DNA of 64,000 nucleotides from Euonymus europaeus (taxonomy: Eukaryota; Streptophyta; Magnoliopsida; Celastrales; Celastraceae): assembly GCA_963580455.1 (NCBI GenBank), contig OY756968.1, positions 21,359,996 to 21,423,995 on the forward strand, written 5' to 3'. Positions 47,691 to 60,713 of the stretch are shown piece after piece (within the stretch, counting starts at the first letter, position 1; every line of letters starts with the position of its first letter). Under the pieces are notes generated by a model. It saw only the letters and a program-made list of their open reading frames with translations. It made no database searches and was not told where the DNA came from. A program made the translations under genes and the position numbers.

Positions 47691-48172
47691 ATATCTTTCA
47701 CTAAAATCTAATCAAAAATCGAAAAATTGGCATACCCACTAAAAATCGATCAAAATTCACCGTTAATCCTCTAAATTAATAACTCTTAAAAGCTCCAAGC
47801 GGTCTTATTAATTAATTTAGTGATGCAATAATTACAAGCTCCCAAACTAGATAAGCCAACTCTTTAAAAGTCAAAATGCTCCACTAACAATGGGATTGTT
47901 GACTGTTGTGGAAAACTGGTGGTAGTAGTAATATTGTTAACAAAAAAAGTGTGAATTTTCAAAACAACAGTGTATTTATGAGCTGGCATTGAATGGTGAG
48001 TCACGCGGAGGCGGCGGAGCATTGAAAAAAGAAACGAAAATGAGAGAAGACGACTTGGCAGGTCTGACTGACACGGTCACCCACAATATACAGGCCCTTA
48101 AATAGTAATTAGAAATTAGCAAATAATTTAATTGTTCCACAGTCCAGTTTAAGCCAGAAATGAAAGCATAAC

Positions 48173-48279
48173 ATCCGTTTGTTTCATAGTATAAACTACG
48201 TTATATTTTGTCACTCATATTCTCAGACACTCTCAATTTTTACGCTTTACGAGAGCACATACTTTAATCCAAACAGATC
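48173..48279. mobile_element. 107-bp MITE, TTTGGAT-type family, private to unit C
   Basis: Unit A reads aaagcataactacc; unit C has 107 bp inserted between two copies of cataac (48,167-48,172 and 48,280-48,285). The ends are mirrored (atccgtttgtttcatagtat, and reversed gatctgtttggattaaagta). The core ctcagacactctca...tacgctttacgagag is shared with the MITE at 55,235. Confidence 0.82.
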
Positions 48280-48702
48280 CATAACTACCATTTTCATCAT
48301 GTTAATTTAATCAACCAATCTCCATGTATATTGATCATCATGAAATGATCGAATAAAACAAATTAATAACAATAATTGATTAATAATAATGGCTAATGCA
48401 ACTTGAAGATGTCATAATTCATTCCTTACACTAATTCATGGAATGCTTTAGATTGATAAAATATCTCCCTAGATAAATAGAGTACACAAATTATAGTATC
48501 AAATGTGAACTATGAAGTCAACTTTATTGAGACAATTTTAGTTCTTAAAACACTAAGAATAAATTTTGAGTTGTGTTAACTACTTGGGTGATAATTTAAT
48601 TGTGAACATATGGATTCAGAAGGTATGATCTAGTTTGATTTTCACTGAAAATAATAGAAATGTGACCAATGACCGAATCAGTATCGGATTGTTATTTTTT
48701 TT

Positions 48703-48728
48703 GGGGGAAGGGGGAGGGGGCGCTGGGG
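48703..48728 (+). other. G-quadruplex-type tract (unit C copy)
   Basis: Same pattern of 5, 5, 5 and 4 guanines as at 9,525-9,550, with no change in runs or loops. Confidence 0.7.
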
Positions 48729-51700
48729 CGAACCTTGATAGGGTTCCGAGGGGACTTGACTTTAAATAGTTAGATTTGGATTTTTTAAACATTAAAGGGG
48801 GACATTGGCCTTGAAAGTTTAAAATTTTATATATAATTTATTAATATCTTTTTTTTTTCGAGTCATCTAGAGTTTTGACTTAACTTATCATGCGATAAGT
48901 AGAAAAAAGACAAACGCATCAAACAGTACGAGTTTAATCATATATCGGATGTCTAAATAATAAATTTGTATAGTGTCATTTTCGGTTATAAAAAGTAAAA
49001 TATTGGTCTAGGACCTAATATTAGAATTTAATTCAATGTGGATAAAAAGTGTGGGATAAGACATGATTTTCATATGAATATAAAAAGAATGTGTCCGCCG
49101 AAATGATGTAAGAAAATATGCTAAGCCGCCGTATATAAATCAGTACACATGACTTGAACTGAATATATGCTTTTGATTTCTACCATATTAATTGAAACCA
49201 TTGACGATGGTGAATTAAGATTGTCTGGCATTTCCTTTCCTAGAAGGTCCACCAAAAAGCCAACTCTCTTTATTGACTTTAGGCCGTTCGATTAGCAATC
49301 ACACGATCCGATTGTAATGTTGGCCCACCCAGGCTAACTTTGGGAAAGAAAAAACCATGTAGCTTCTGCCTTTTGTTACAAGTCAAATTTAGCATAAAAT
49401 GTCATCAACATAATTGGAATCCTTTAAAGCAATTAGAAAGATGCCAAGGAAACACTCAATCATACAAGACTCATGTGTGGACGACACCGTGATTGCATAT
49501 TGGACTAGCTCATTTCAGTACATGACAAATTATGAAGATTATGACGGACTATAGAGATCTGATTATACAATCGTTGAATTAGTCAAAATCAGTTAAGGTG
49601 GACCACCTGCAAGCGTGACCTGGCAAGGAAAGTCAGAGAAGAACTCTAGGGCACCGGTGGGATACCTGCCAATGAAGCTCCGGCGTGAGAGTAAGTATCA
49701 ATCTTGACGATAAACAGTCAAATCAGTATATTAGAGATAATAACAGAGATGTATGTGTCGCAGGGGAGATGAAATTGATATTTTTGAGGGTGATTATAAG
49801 GTTGAAAGACGATATATTTAGACTTGTTTGTAGTGAGAGGCTCAGATAAGGATAGAGGGATGTTTCTCCGGTTGTTACCTTCCCCCTACTGTAGAAGGTG
49901 GTCAGGTATTTATAGTCCACTGCAAGGTGGCATAAATGTAATTTCTAGGCTAATGGTACGAGATACAAGTGGCTGGCTCAGGTGTCAGGTTGGTACAAGG
50001 ATAGCGTAGTGGGACAAAGACGTCTGACAATTATTGTTAGACTGGAGTCTGTCCTACAGGGACAATCTCTGATTTTATTGGTACGGTATCAGACCGTGGA
50101 GACAGTGTCAGGTAGTGGGATAGACTGTGTCAAGTGATACGGTTAGGTGTGGAGATCCATGATCAAGCTAACGCGATCGTTGTTGCCTTCTAGCGGGCTC
50201 TAAAGTGGGCAGACTGCATTCAAGCCACCCTCCTGGGCTCTAAGTATTTCGTGATTCTTTTTTTTACGGGTCCGATCTTATTGGAAATTATTAGCTCTTT
50301 TAAATGATAGTATAGACATTCTTGCAAACTAGAAAGCTTCAAATTTGCCTGCCTGCGTTTGGATTGGTATTTCACGTCCAATTAAGTATATAGGCAGAGG
50401 ATGATAATGTATTATCCAAGTCAGCCAAAAACATAAAAGTCACAATAAGGTAGGGTTAATACAGTCTTTTGAAAACAAAGTTAATTCCATTACTTCATGA
50501 ATTCTTACATATCAAATATTAAAATAAAGTCTTCCTGTCACACTTCCTTTGTGAACCAAATATCAAAATCCAATGAATAGTAACTCCGGTTCCATTCACA
50601 TTCTCGTTCCCGCTCCCATTTCCATGACTAACCAAACATAGTCTGAGAATGAACTAGTTTCGAAGTTCTAGTTAATATGTCGGCGTGGTAGATTTCATAA
50701 TCCGGTAACTCAAATATTACTTAATATATATTGGTATGTTACTTAATATATATTGGTATGTTTAGTTAGGGCTCTAAAATGTAACCTAGTCATGATTATT
50801 CAATGAATTTGGTGTTTGTTAATATATGATTATTATTCTTTGATTAATTAAAAGTCTATTGATATGTTTAATGGTTTTGAATATTTGGACAATATTTGAA
50901 TGAATTTGAAGCTAAACATGAAACTAGAAAGAGATTGTTTAGATCAATCGCTTCTTATAATAGATGTCATAAGATGAATGAACCATAGGAATATAGGAAC
51001 ATTGTCTATGTAGTCGTTAGTCGTTACATGATTTTTCATAAAATTTAAATCTGAATGTTAGGAATAATAGAGATTGTTGGTGATGAAAATACTTTGGATA
51101 TAATCTTGAATGAAGAATTAAATAGGTTAGGAAAAATCGACAATCAATATAGATAATAATTGAGATTAACATGACAAATGAATTGGATAAGAGCGGTGAA
51201 GGTGAAATTAGACGCGCGTGCCCTTTAATTGATTGATTTTCATATTGTGTTTACTTTCTTGCTTAGTATTATTCAAATAAAATTTGAAATTAGTCATAAT
51301 CATTACTTGACAATTGTAATCAATTACACTCTATTCATCAAATATATATTAGTTGAGGAATTCATATGGTTACAAATTTGCAAAACTCTTCTGGCTCGTG
51401 ACGAAGCTAGCAGAACTGACCTCCAGCCCTATGTCAAATTGAAGAATAGCTTGGACAGCCCCGAGCTAATGGGCATTCAGGGACTAAATAGTCCATTTCT
51501 TGGGGCCTTCGACTCATTCACAAAGACGGGCTGAGCTTAGTACTAGTCCAGCCCATGGGCCTAAAACATTTTTGTTAAAGAATATTAAGCGCAGATGAGA
51601 CCAAACAAAAACGAGAAACCCAAATAGCCAACCAATGAAGATGGTCGCAAGTGGTACAAACTGCAAATATAAATCAATGACTTAAGGATTAGCGAATATA

Positions 51701-51832
51701 AATGTCACGAGGAAGTAGACCAAGACAAAAATACACTTTTAACTGGTCAGGTCAGAAATCAATGTGTAGAAGGAGGAATAGATTCTCCAATTAATTCAAA
51801 TAAATGTAACAGCTAGCTCTGATCAACGTACA

Positions 51833-52010
51833 ATGGCGAAATCCTTCAAAATTGCTCGTCTTGACACTAATTGCGCTTATGTCAATCAAAATAAGAAGAA
51901 AAGCCACATCAACCTGATAAAGATATATAATGGAAAATTACAGAGAAGAATTAATCATAAACAGTTAAGAGATGAACCTCTAAAATCCAACAATAATTCT
52001 TAAAATTGGA
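51833..52010 (+). pseudogene. Relic of the small secreted-peptide gene (unit C)
   Basis: Same frameshifted relic as in unit A, with the same deletions after codon 8. The disabling change therefore happened before A and C separated, or was spread by conversion. Confidence 0.75.
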
Positions 52011-53093
52011 ATCTGAAGCAGTAGAAAATAAAAAATTACAGAACCATTCCATAGTTTACAAGCAACACGGCTTTAACAGGAACTACAGAAACTTCACAAA
52101 CATCAACAAAATTAGAACAAAAGTCGACCTCTGAAATCCAACAATAATTATTAAAGTTGGAAATGAAGGGAAGAGGAGGCTTTCCCTGCTCTATAAGATT
52201 CAGCTCGCCTGAAAAGATGTCGTAAACATGAACTGATAGGGAAAACAAGCAATGCATTTGTATAAAAGAAAGTAATATCCATTGCACACCTAGACCAGTT
52301 TTGTGAAGAGGTGCACAGGCGCAGTCAGGCGATCCCTAGGCGCGCATGAGGCTAGGCGCAAAAGCAAGAGGCGCACGCTTAGCAAGAGTTGGTTTATTTT
52401 GTCATTAGGTTAACTTCTTAGAGGGTAAGTAAGTAAAAACAAAGATTTAGCAAAAAAAGCCCTCCAATACACGATAGGCGCACATCTTCTCTTCCATCGT
52501 TTTTTCTCTCAATCCAGCAGCAGCAGCTTCAGCTTCAGCTTCGAATCGATCGGCCTCTTCTTCTCTTCAAGAATCGATCGATTCTCTTCCACCTGGTAAG
52601 TCGACTAGATGTTTTCTGGGAAATCCTTATCTGCTTCTCCTTGCCACATGTTTTATTTTGTTTCTTAATTTTTATTGCTTTAATCTTTTCAAAACTGTAG
52701 CTATAGCTGTACAGACTTTGAACCATTCTTGTTGATGGATACTGATCAGTTCACAATAGAAAATAAGTGATAAAGTTCCATGATCTGAGTGGATGGACCG
52801 AAAAAACAGCATTGTTCTCAAGTTCTGGTATATATATATATATAGCTATACAGAGTATGTGAAATTGCAATTTATGTTCGACTGTTCTATGATTTTTGAA
52901 TTTATGTTTGAATTTGCGCTTTGAAGGGTCTAGCACTTTCGCCTTTTACAACACTGGTTGAATGCTAATAACTGGCACATGTTCGATGGAAGTTCTGAAT
53001 GAATTGCAGTTTGTCCATTTCACATCCAGTAGGTGTTATAATATTGATGTAATTATTTGTTGAGTTATTTTGTTATATTATGCAGGTGAAATC

Positions 53094-56000
53094 ATGCACA
53101 CCCGACCTATTAAGAGGTTCAACCCATGGCAACGGAAGCGGGTTCCAAATCACACCTATTTCTGTAAGTTTTGTATATTTTGATCATTTATTTTCTGTAC
53201 TTTTATTTTATACTGTTTATGCAGCAGCATATTTTGTGTCAACTTGGTATTCGTTTTGCTTGGTTAATTGAATGCATATACAGCTGCATCTACAGCCCCT
53301 GACCACGACTCCTATATGTTCAACCTTCTTCTGAAGCGCCCAAAGTTTAGCTCCATCTCCGAGAATTTGTACTTGGATATTGAAACCAAGATAGCTGCTT
53401 TAAAAGTTTCTCCATCAGTCGTTAGTCTTGTTTCTTACTCGGGTATTTATTCCTTCAATTATTTTTTTTTTACCTTGATAATTAGTAACTATTACTATTG
53501 CTTATTTAACTTGGGTTGTTCCTAGGTGAGGAGGAGATATTTCAAGGTTCTGGGACTATCATAGAAAGTGATGATAACAGTGGTGTCATATTAACTTCTG
53601 CCAATCTGATTAGGAGTACTACGGATCAAAACGCCATAGCAGATGATGTCAAGGTTCGTATTTGGGATACCTAGTATTCATATTCGTTTGTTATACTGTC
53701 TTATGAGAAAAAAATAAATGAAAATTAATATACTATTTTTGCAGGTGGTTGTGTACCTATCAGATGGTAAATTATATAAAGGTCAAGTGGTCGTTCATGA
53801 TTTTCATTTCAATATTGCTGTTATAAAGATTCAATCAGATTCTTTGCTACCAACTGCAAGCTTGAGACATTTAGATGATTCTGCCACGATTAATCCAAGC
53901 CATCTTCACTTCCCTGAGGACAAGTCGTTTCAGCTTCATGCACATTCAAGTTCATTTAATCTTATTCCTGGAGACACTGTAATTGCGTTGGGCCGCTATT
54001 CTATTAGTCCACATGACCTTATGGCTGCACTTGGTAAATTCAGGTAAAATATTCCATTAATACTTGAATTAACCCCTATTATGAATTTTGTTTCTTCATT
54101 CAAACATTAAAGACTGCACATAAAGGTTATATTACATTTTGAGCTGCATTATGTTAGTAATATTACTAAATGTATGATAGTTGTCTGAATATATATAAAT
54201 TTTAGCACAGTCCTACATTTAGGTCCCTTGCTGACCACTAATTCTTGTTTTTGTTGTTTCTTTTCAGTCTTAACGTCTGTGGATATGATTGCAAAGAGCT
54301 TTTCAGGGTCTCTTGCAGGATCACGAGGGTAATACACTCTCTCCTTCCCTCCGTCCCTTTTTCCACTCTCTCTCTTAGACACATCCATACAAAAAGAAAA
54401 GGAAAAAATGAGTTAGGTAGATCAATGTTTGATGGTCATAATAACTGCTTCCCTTCTTGTGATGTAATTGGTAAAGATACTTTTGAATTATAATTATATA
54501 TTGGATGTTGTTCATTCATTTTTGAGCAAACGATTATTGCTATCCCTTTAATATCAAATTAATATGCGTCTAGTGTTTTTAAAATGGTATATATATACAC
54601 TTGAGTTATATATACATGTATGTATGTTTGTCTTTTGTAGTTAGATTCTTAAAATTCGATATGCAGTAATCTCCTGACTAATGATTTTTTTGATGTAGAG
54701 TGGTGATGGGGGGCCACTTATCAATCAGCATGGAGAAGTCATTGGATTCAATTTTTATGATATGTTTTTGACTCCTTTTATGCCAATTAACATAGCTTTC
54801 AAGTGGTGGGAGCATTTCAAGAAATATGGGTAAGTTCCAAATTTTTATGACTCCCATTTTACAACTCTTTGTTGAAATTATTGTTTCCAGTTTCCTGAAT
54901 TTGTTTGTTTGTTCATTAAGTTCTGCCTACTTTATAAATTTATAGTTATAGGATCCTTTTGGCGTGGATGCTGTTTTTCTTGTAATTTCTGCTTGTATTT
55001 ACATTTGATTATGCATTTAAGGGAAAGTTATAAAAAAAATAGTGCCAATTTTGCCTATGGCTACTTTTGATGTCAGTCTTTTATTTATAGTTTTTGGAGC
55101 TCTTATTTTGTCTTTGTTCATCAGAATCCTTTGTGAACCAGTTATAACTGCTACGTAAATCACTTGAGGCAGGAATGTATTTGAAACGGTTAGGGAACCT
55201 GTTGCTTAGAAGAATATAGCATGACAGTGTGGGATGAGAGTATACGCTAGCGTATACTCTGTCACCCATACTCTCAGACACTCTCAGCTTTTACGCTTTA
55301 CGAGAGAGTATACTCTATCACCCATACTCTCATCCAAACGCATGCTTAATCTTAATCTGAAGTTCTAAATAAACACTGCCAGTGGAATTTTGTTATGGAA
55401 TTGTGCAATGGCTTATGTCTGCTTGCAGAGTTATGTGATTTTCTGCATGTGTTTTACACATGATTGATGTTGCTAGTGTACCAGAAAACATTGAAATGTT
55501 GAGATACTGTGTATATTGAAACATTGATTTTTTTTTTCAGTGACGAATAAAATTTAATGTAAAACATTTCCTGGTGTTGTAAATACTAATTATTTTCTTT
55601 TTTAAGATAAGGCATTCACAAGTAATGATCTAATGGATGGTATTTTGGCATTGGGAACTTCGCCGACCTTGGATTGGAATGGAAATGACTAACCTTTATG
55701 CTGCTAAGCTTCCTATTCTGGAGAAGGTTATCCAAAAGTTCCCTAGGATTGGCAAAGGCGTAATTGTCGAGGAGGTGAGTTATATCTTCCGCCCTTGCTC
55801 TTGAAGGAACGTAGATCTTGGGGGGTAATGCCATGTTCTTTGATAAGTGTCTTCTACTGGGACTTTGTCTAAAATTGAAGTCCAGTAGACTTTGCCTTTC
55901 TAACCATTAGACTAGAAGAAACTTTATTAAAATGAATTTATGCATAAATAGCTTAAACTTTGTTATGTGAAAAACCAGTTGTTTTAAATAATCTTCTCCA

Positions 56001-59000
56001 TTAGTTTTGTCATTTCCTCCTTTTTGCCTCTCAGTTTTTCTGGAATTTTAAACTCCTCTCTTTGTCCTTTTTCTTTCCTTTTCTCATCTCTTATGAGTTT
56101 TTTACCAGAAATTGAATGACCTTTACCAGTAGCACCATGAATCACCACCATCACCATCTTCCGTATCCTCTCATCTTCATTTTTATATATTAATGAAGGT
56201 AATTTATTAACTGAGCCGAAAGATCACCAAGTACAGAGATAGAGACCTGGAAATAATAGAGCAGCATATTCCCAGGACAAGGACTTCTTTCTGATTTAGA
56301 TTTTCTGTCAAGTTCTTTCTTATTGTTATTGATAGAGATTCAAGTGTGTAAAACACCTCTTCAAGACCCTAAGTAGCTGGATTCTGACTCATCTAGTTTG
56401 CAGATCCCCTTTGAACGACCCATTTTCACAACTCTGAAGGATACAGGGCAGCGTACAGATCAATTCGTCCCGAGAGTCAGTAACCCCCAACGGTAATTGA
56501 TCCCAACCATAAACTAATCCCTTATTTTGAATTGAAGACAAAATGGGTCCACTAGCAATAGCACAGCATGAGAGAGACTTCCTGCAGCCCAAGTAAGTAC
56601 CCAAATTTTTTTTCACTATCTGCTAGGATGGCCTACTCCTTAGTTGAACCAGACTTTGCCAATTCACCTTCTTCTGAATTAGGAAGAGACGTAAATACAA
56701 GGATAAACTGGGACCCTTAAAATTACTGTTTACCTACTGAAGACCAATAAGCATAAAAGGCAAGTCAACCCTACCACCAATACTAGACTATTCACTGCTT
56801 CCCCTTTACCGCATTTGCTCTCCATTCCCAAGCCAGAGAGCACTCCATCTCTTCTAGGACGACTGCCCTCTTTCTTTTTCCTCTTTGCATTGATTTGAAT
56901 TTCTTCCTAAATATCACTTTAGTTTCACAAACTAAAGTTTTACGATTGTGATTTTCGAAATGACAAAGAGACCTTAATTGGTTAACAAACCTCTAGATTT
57001 TAATATGAAACCTGTTGATAAGTTTTTCCTGTGGCATTGAGGACACATGGTGTTTTCTAAGAAAAAATGAACATTACTTTAGAAAAATATCTTTTTTGAT
57101 GTTTGCCATATAAAAGGCTATTGTAAGAAGAAAAAAATCAAAATTTTAATTGCATTTTTTTGGAACTTAACAATGAGTTTTCACTTTTAAGAATTTTGCC
57201 TTGACTAGGGATGTACTTTCTCTCTCTTTAGTCTCAAGTTTAGTTTACATGTATTATACTTCTTGTTAAACTTTAATCACTGTGCCTCAAGGCGTCATCC
57301 AATTTTTCGGTCATAAAAAAAGAACCTATCCAAGTTTCATGCAATTCCTGGCAACTGGACTGTTCCACATATATAATTTATTTGAGTCATAAGTTTGAAC
57401 TGACTATCTCAACATTTCAATGTTTTCTGGGTACATTTCTCCATATGCTTGTTTTACACTTGAACTCCATGCCAATTAGCTGCATTAGCATCAAATGTTA
57501 TCTTTATCTCTGTCTGGGTGTTTTTTGGGCGCTCTTCATACTTTTTACGTGATTCTTGGCAAAAAGTACTGATTCAAACTTGTTGAATATAGTTACAATA
57601 AAAAAGATTTGTTTATTTGTTTCCCTGTATAATGTCCTTTGCAAATTTGAACCATTTTTACTGATTTCGTACTGCCTTTCATCTTTTGGTGGACTGTAAC
57701 TAGGTTATAGAAGAGTCATCTGCGGAGTTGGCTGGGATATGCCCCAACGATGTTATCATTGAGTGTGATGGAAAATCTGTTCAGAGTTTTCTGGAGGTAT
57801 TTCTCGTTGATTATATCACAGTGGTTGCTTGATGTTGTGATATTCCTCTGATTCTTTAATAGATTTGTAGTGGGTTGGAGGGATCTGAACTTGAAATGAG
57901 TTTCTCTATTTCTTTTCATATGCTTTCGCAGAACTAAAAATACAAAACATATATGGTATCCAAAGCTTGAAGAAAAAGTTTTAGATATTCCAGTTGATTC
58001 ATTAAAATACACAAATCCGATTAAAGAAGTGTTGGGAGTTGAAGAACTATGCTTGGGGGAGAAGCAAAAGAACCATATTTGTTATGGTGATCAATAATTT
58101 TTTATTTCTGTAGTTGCTAACAAACTCTCTGGAAAAGTCTTTTGGAAGATAAGGCTTTGCATAATTGGGTTCAAATCATTGTTGCCATGTTACATCTATT
58201 TTAAGCACTGTGTGATTTTGCACTGATTTGAATATTCCTCAATGCATGAACTTTGTACCTGAAAATTTGGAAGTATATTAACCGGTTATGTGTTGTTATA
58301 TGCATCTATAAATGTAGTCTACTAACGCTGCTGCATGGCAGACTTATAAGTTGTCAAGAAGATCTGATCAGGTATTCTGATTGGTTTTACTAGCTCGAAC
58401 AGATATTAATGGATCAGGAGCCAAAAAAAAAAGTACTTTTTAATCTATAGGTTTACCACGAAATTGTCTGCGTGACTATTGGGATATTTTCCTGAATTCT
58501 CCTTTTTCTGCATCTGGCATATGTGTTTCCTGTGGTAGATGACATTTTATATCTAGGATAAGAATCTTAACGATAAAGAAATATTTGTCCATATAAATGT
58601 TCAGAAAACAGAATCATGATACTTTATCGGTGCATGTGCTCCCATATAAAGCTTTATGGCGATTTGTTTTCCTTTATCTTTTCAAAGTGCTACTAGCACA
58701 CATGAATGTCCTTAGACAGTTAGTGCATTTTCTTGGTGTGGGAATAAATTGTTCAACCTACTCGTGGTGCGGCTGGTGCTTGACAGGCTTATTTGTTGCT
58801 TAGTGTCATTTACTCTGCAACTACATTCTGGGCAACATCTGACTTCTATTCTGTCAATCATATACAACTTGCATGTTAGTATTTACTATTTTATATACAT
58901 AAATGAATATATGCAGACAAAAACTTCATTGCCCTCACACTCATACATGTTTATGCATACACAATACTCATGATTCTTTGAATTCTTTGTTTGTTTGTAA

Positions 59001-60045
59001 TCCTTTTCCCATTGGTATCAGTTATTTGAGATGATATGGGACAAGGTTGGGGGTTCTGTCGAGTTGGTCGTGATACGAGGGACTGAGGGTGCTCCTTTAC
59101 ATCTAACTATGGTGGTGGTTGAGGCTACACCTGATGAATTCTACAGGTAAAGTATATCTTGTATTCATCTATTCTTTCTAATACGGTTGTTCATGTGTGT
59201 GCTTGCATATGTTGTGTATAGATGTTTATGTTTTAGACCCCAAATCAACCTTATGTTTTGGTTCTGGTTAGCAAATTACGTATGCTGATAATTGTGTTCA
59301 TTCATTCTGATTTTGTTTTATTCCTTTGCCTTATCAATCGGTCTCAGTGGTTATGGGTTAATATCTATGTCAAAACTAGCTTTATATCTTCTACCTTTAG
59401 CCCACATGAATTCTACTTTGTTGGTGCTTGAGCAAAGTTGTTTCTCGTCTGTACAGAACATAGAGAGTTGCATTGTCAATTAACTAGTTTAGGTCTAATA
59501 TATATTTAAAAAGAATAGGTTAGGTCTAATGTTTATTTAAATTGATTAAGAGTAGATTTTTCATTGGCCATGTCAACCTTTTTTCATTTCTCTGAAGCAT
59601 TATTTTTCATAGGATGACATTAACGCATTGAGGGATCTCTCTTTTTGGATAGAGGATGCCATTAAGTACCAAGGATTTAGGTTCTGAAATATGGATATAT
59701 TTTTCACTCTACAAAAGAGCTTGAGCTTACTGGTTTCAGTACCCTTTTTTCAGTTTACGATTTATGGCTCTTTCAAAAAAAAAAGGGTTTTTCATAACGA
59801 CACTGCTGAATCTTGTTTCACTTCGCTGTTGGCATGGATGATACAGTACTTGTGACTGACTGTTAAATGATGTTGTTTTTGATTTTTAGTGTATTTTTAC
59901 TCATTAGATCATTGATACGACTCACGAAGCTTTTACGTGAGAAATCAAACCAGCTTATGGTTGATCTATTTTCCACAAATTACTTGTTAATTATGACTTT
60001 TTGTGCTAATTAATGTCTTGCTTCATCAGGTGGCCACGATGGTAG
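53094..60045 (+). pseudogene. HtrA-like copy C, one splice acceptor lost
   Basis: Exons by comparison with A: 53,094-53,163; 53,284-53,442; 53,526-53,653; 53,745-54,043; 54,268-54,328; 54,699-54,829; 55,654-55,774; 57,704-57,796; 59,022-59,146; 60,030-60,045. The reading frame of each exon is open and the PDZ exon is full length. The acceptor before exon 55,654 reads ggcattgggaac where A and B read ggcatagggaac, so AG has become TG at 55,652-55,653. Skipping that 121-nt exon would shift the frame; a nearby cryptic AG could rescue it. I call it a probable pseudogene, but a variant transcript is possible. Triad positions are N, N, D as in A and B (LINQHGEV after the Ser site). The C-terminus is RWPRW. 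Confidence 0.7.
55235..55344. mobile_element. 110-bp MITE, same family, private to unit C
   Basis: A and B read gtgtgggacttaa(a)tc at this point; C has 110 bp inserted. The right end reads ctctcatccaaacgcatg, the mirror of the family end TTTGGATGAGAG. The left end starts tgagagtatac and is shortened. Inside is the palindrome gagtatacgctagcgtatactc. Confidence 0.8.
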
Positions 60046-60713
60046 TGGGGATGGTATATAGTTGGAGCAGTGGATGCTGAGTAAATATTTAATAGTTTAA
60101 TCTCTCAAGTGGCTATAGGAGGATGGTCCTAACATATATGTTTTAAGAGTTGAACATAGGCATCAATGTGAACTGGGAATTTAGATTAATTAGGATTTTG
60201 TCTCACTGAATTTAATATTTTCATCCAAATCCAAGCCTGTACAGCTAACTATCAACTCACCATTACTGGCAGCTTAATTTCAAAGGATGCAGTCTTAGAT
60301 AATTGGCCAACGTTTGGGAAATTATTATTCTGCAAAAGAAAAAATTCCTTAAATTTTTTTTGAATTTTATTTTTAAGTTTGTACTTTTATTTTAAGATGA
60401 AATATTTTCAAGTTTACTTGAGAATGTTAAACATGTAAATCTTGAAATACCTTTGTCAGTTTTGGTAAAATTTATAACATGTCTTCCTCATTTTCTTATC
60501 ATTGCTCTTTCTCCTTTTTCTCCAGATTTCTCATTTAGAATTTAATTATTTTCTATTTTTTATGTTTGTATCATGCAAAAATGCCAAAAATATTTTGCAA
60601 AATGCCAAAAATTAAAAAGTGATTTATTTTGGGAGTTTTGCTTTTGCCGTCATAGAAAGAGAGTAATGATAAAAATATTGATAGTGAAATAGACTCTAGA
60701 TCCACTAAGCTAC

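Larger units (their letters stand above)
47690..60713 (+). repeat. Segmental repeat unit C (mosaic)
   Basis: 47,765-48,095 matches 7,320-7,655. From 48,134 to about 54,540 it is nearly identical to unit A (9,071-15,380). Its last kilobase (about 59,880-60,713) is nearly identical to unit B (30,590-31,434) and shares B's 379-bp deletion relative to A. The unit ends where the second MULE begins. Confidence 0.88.
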
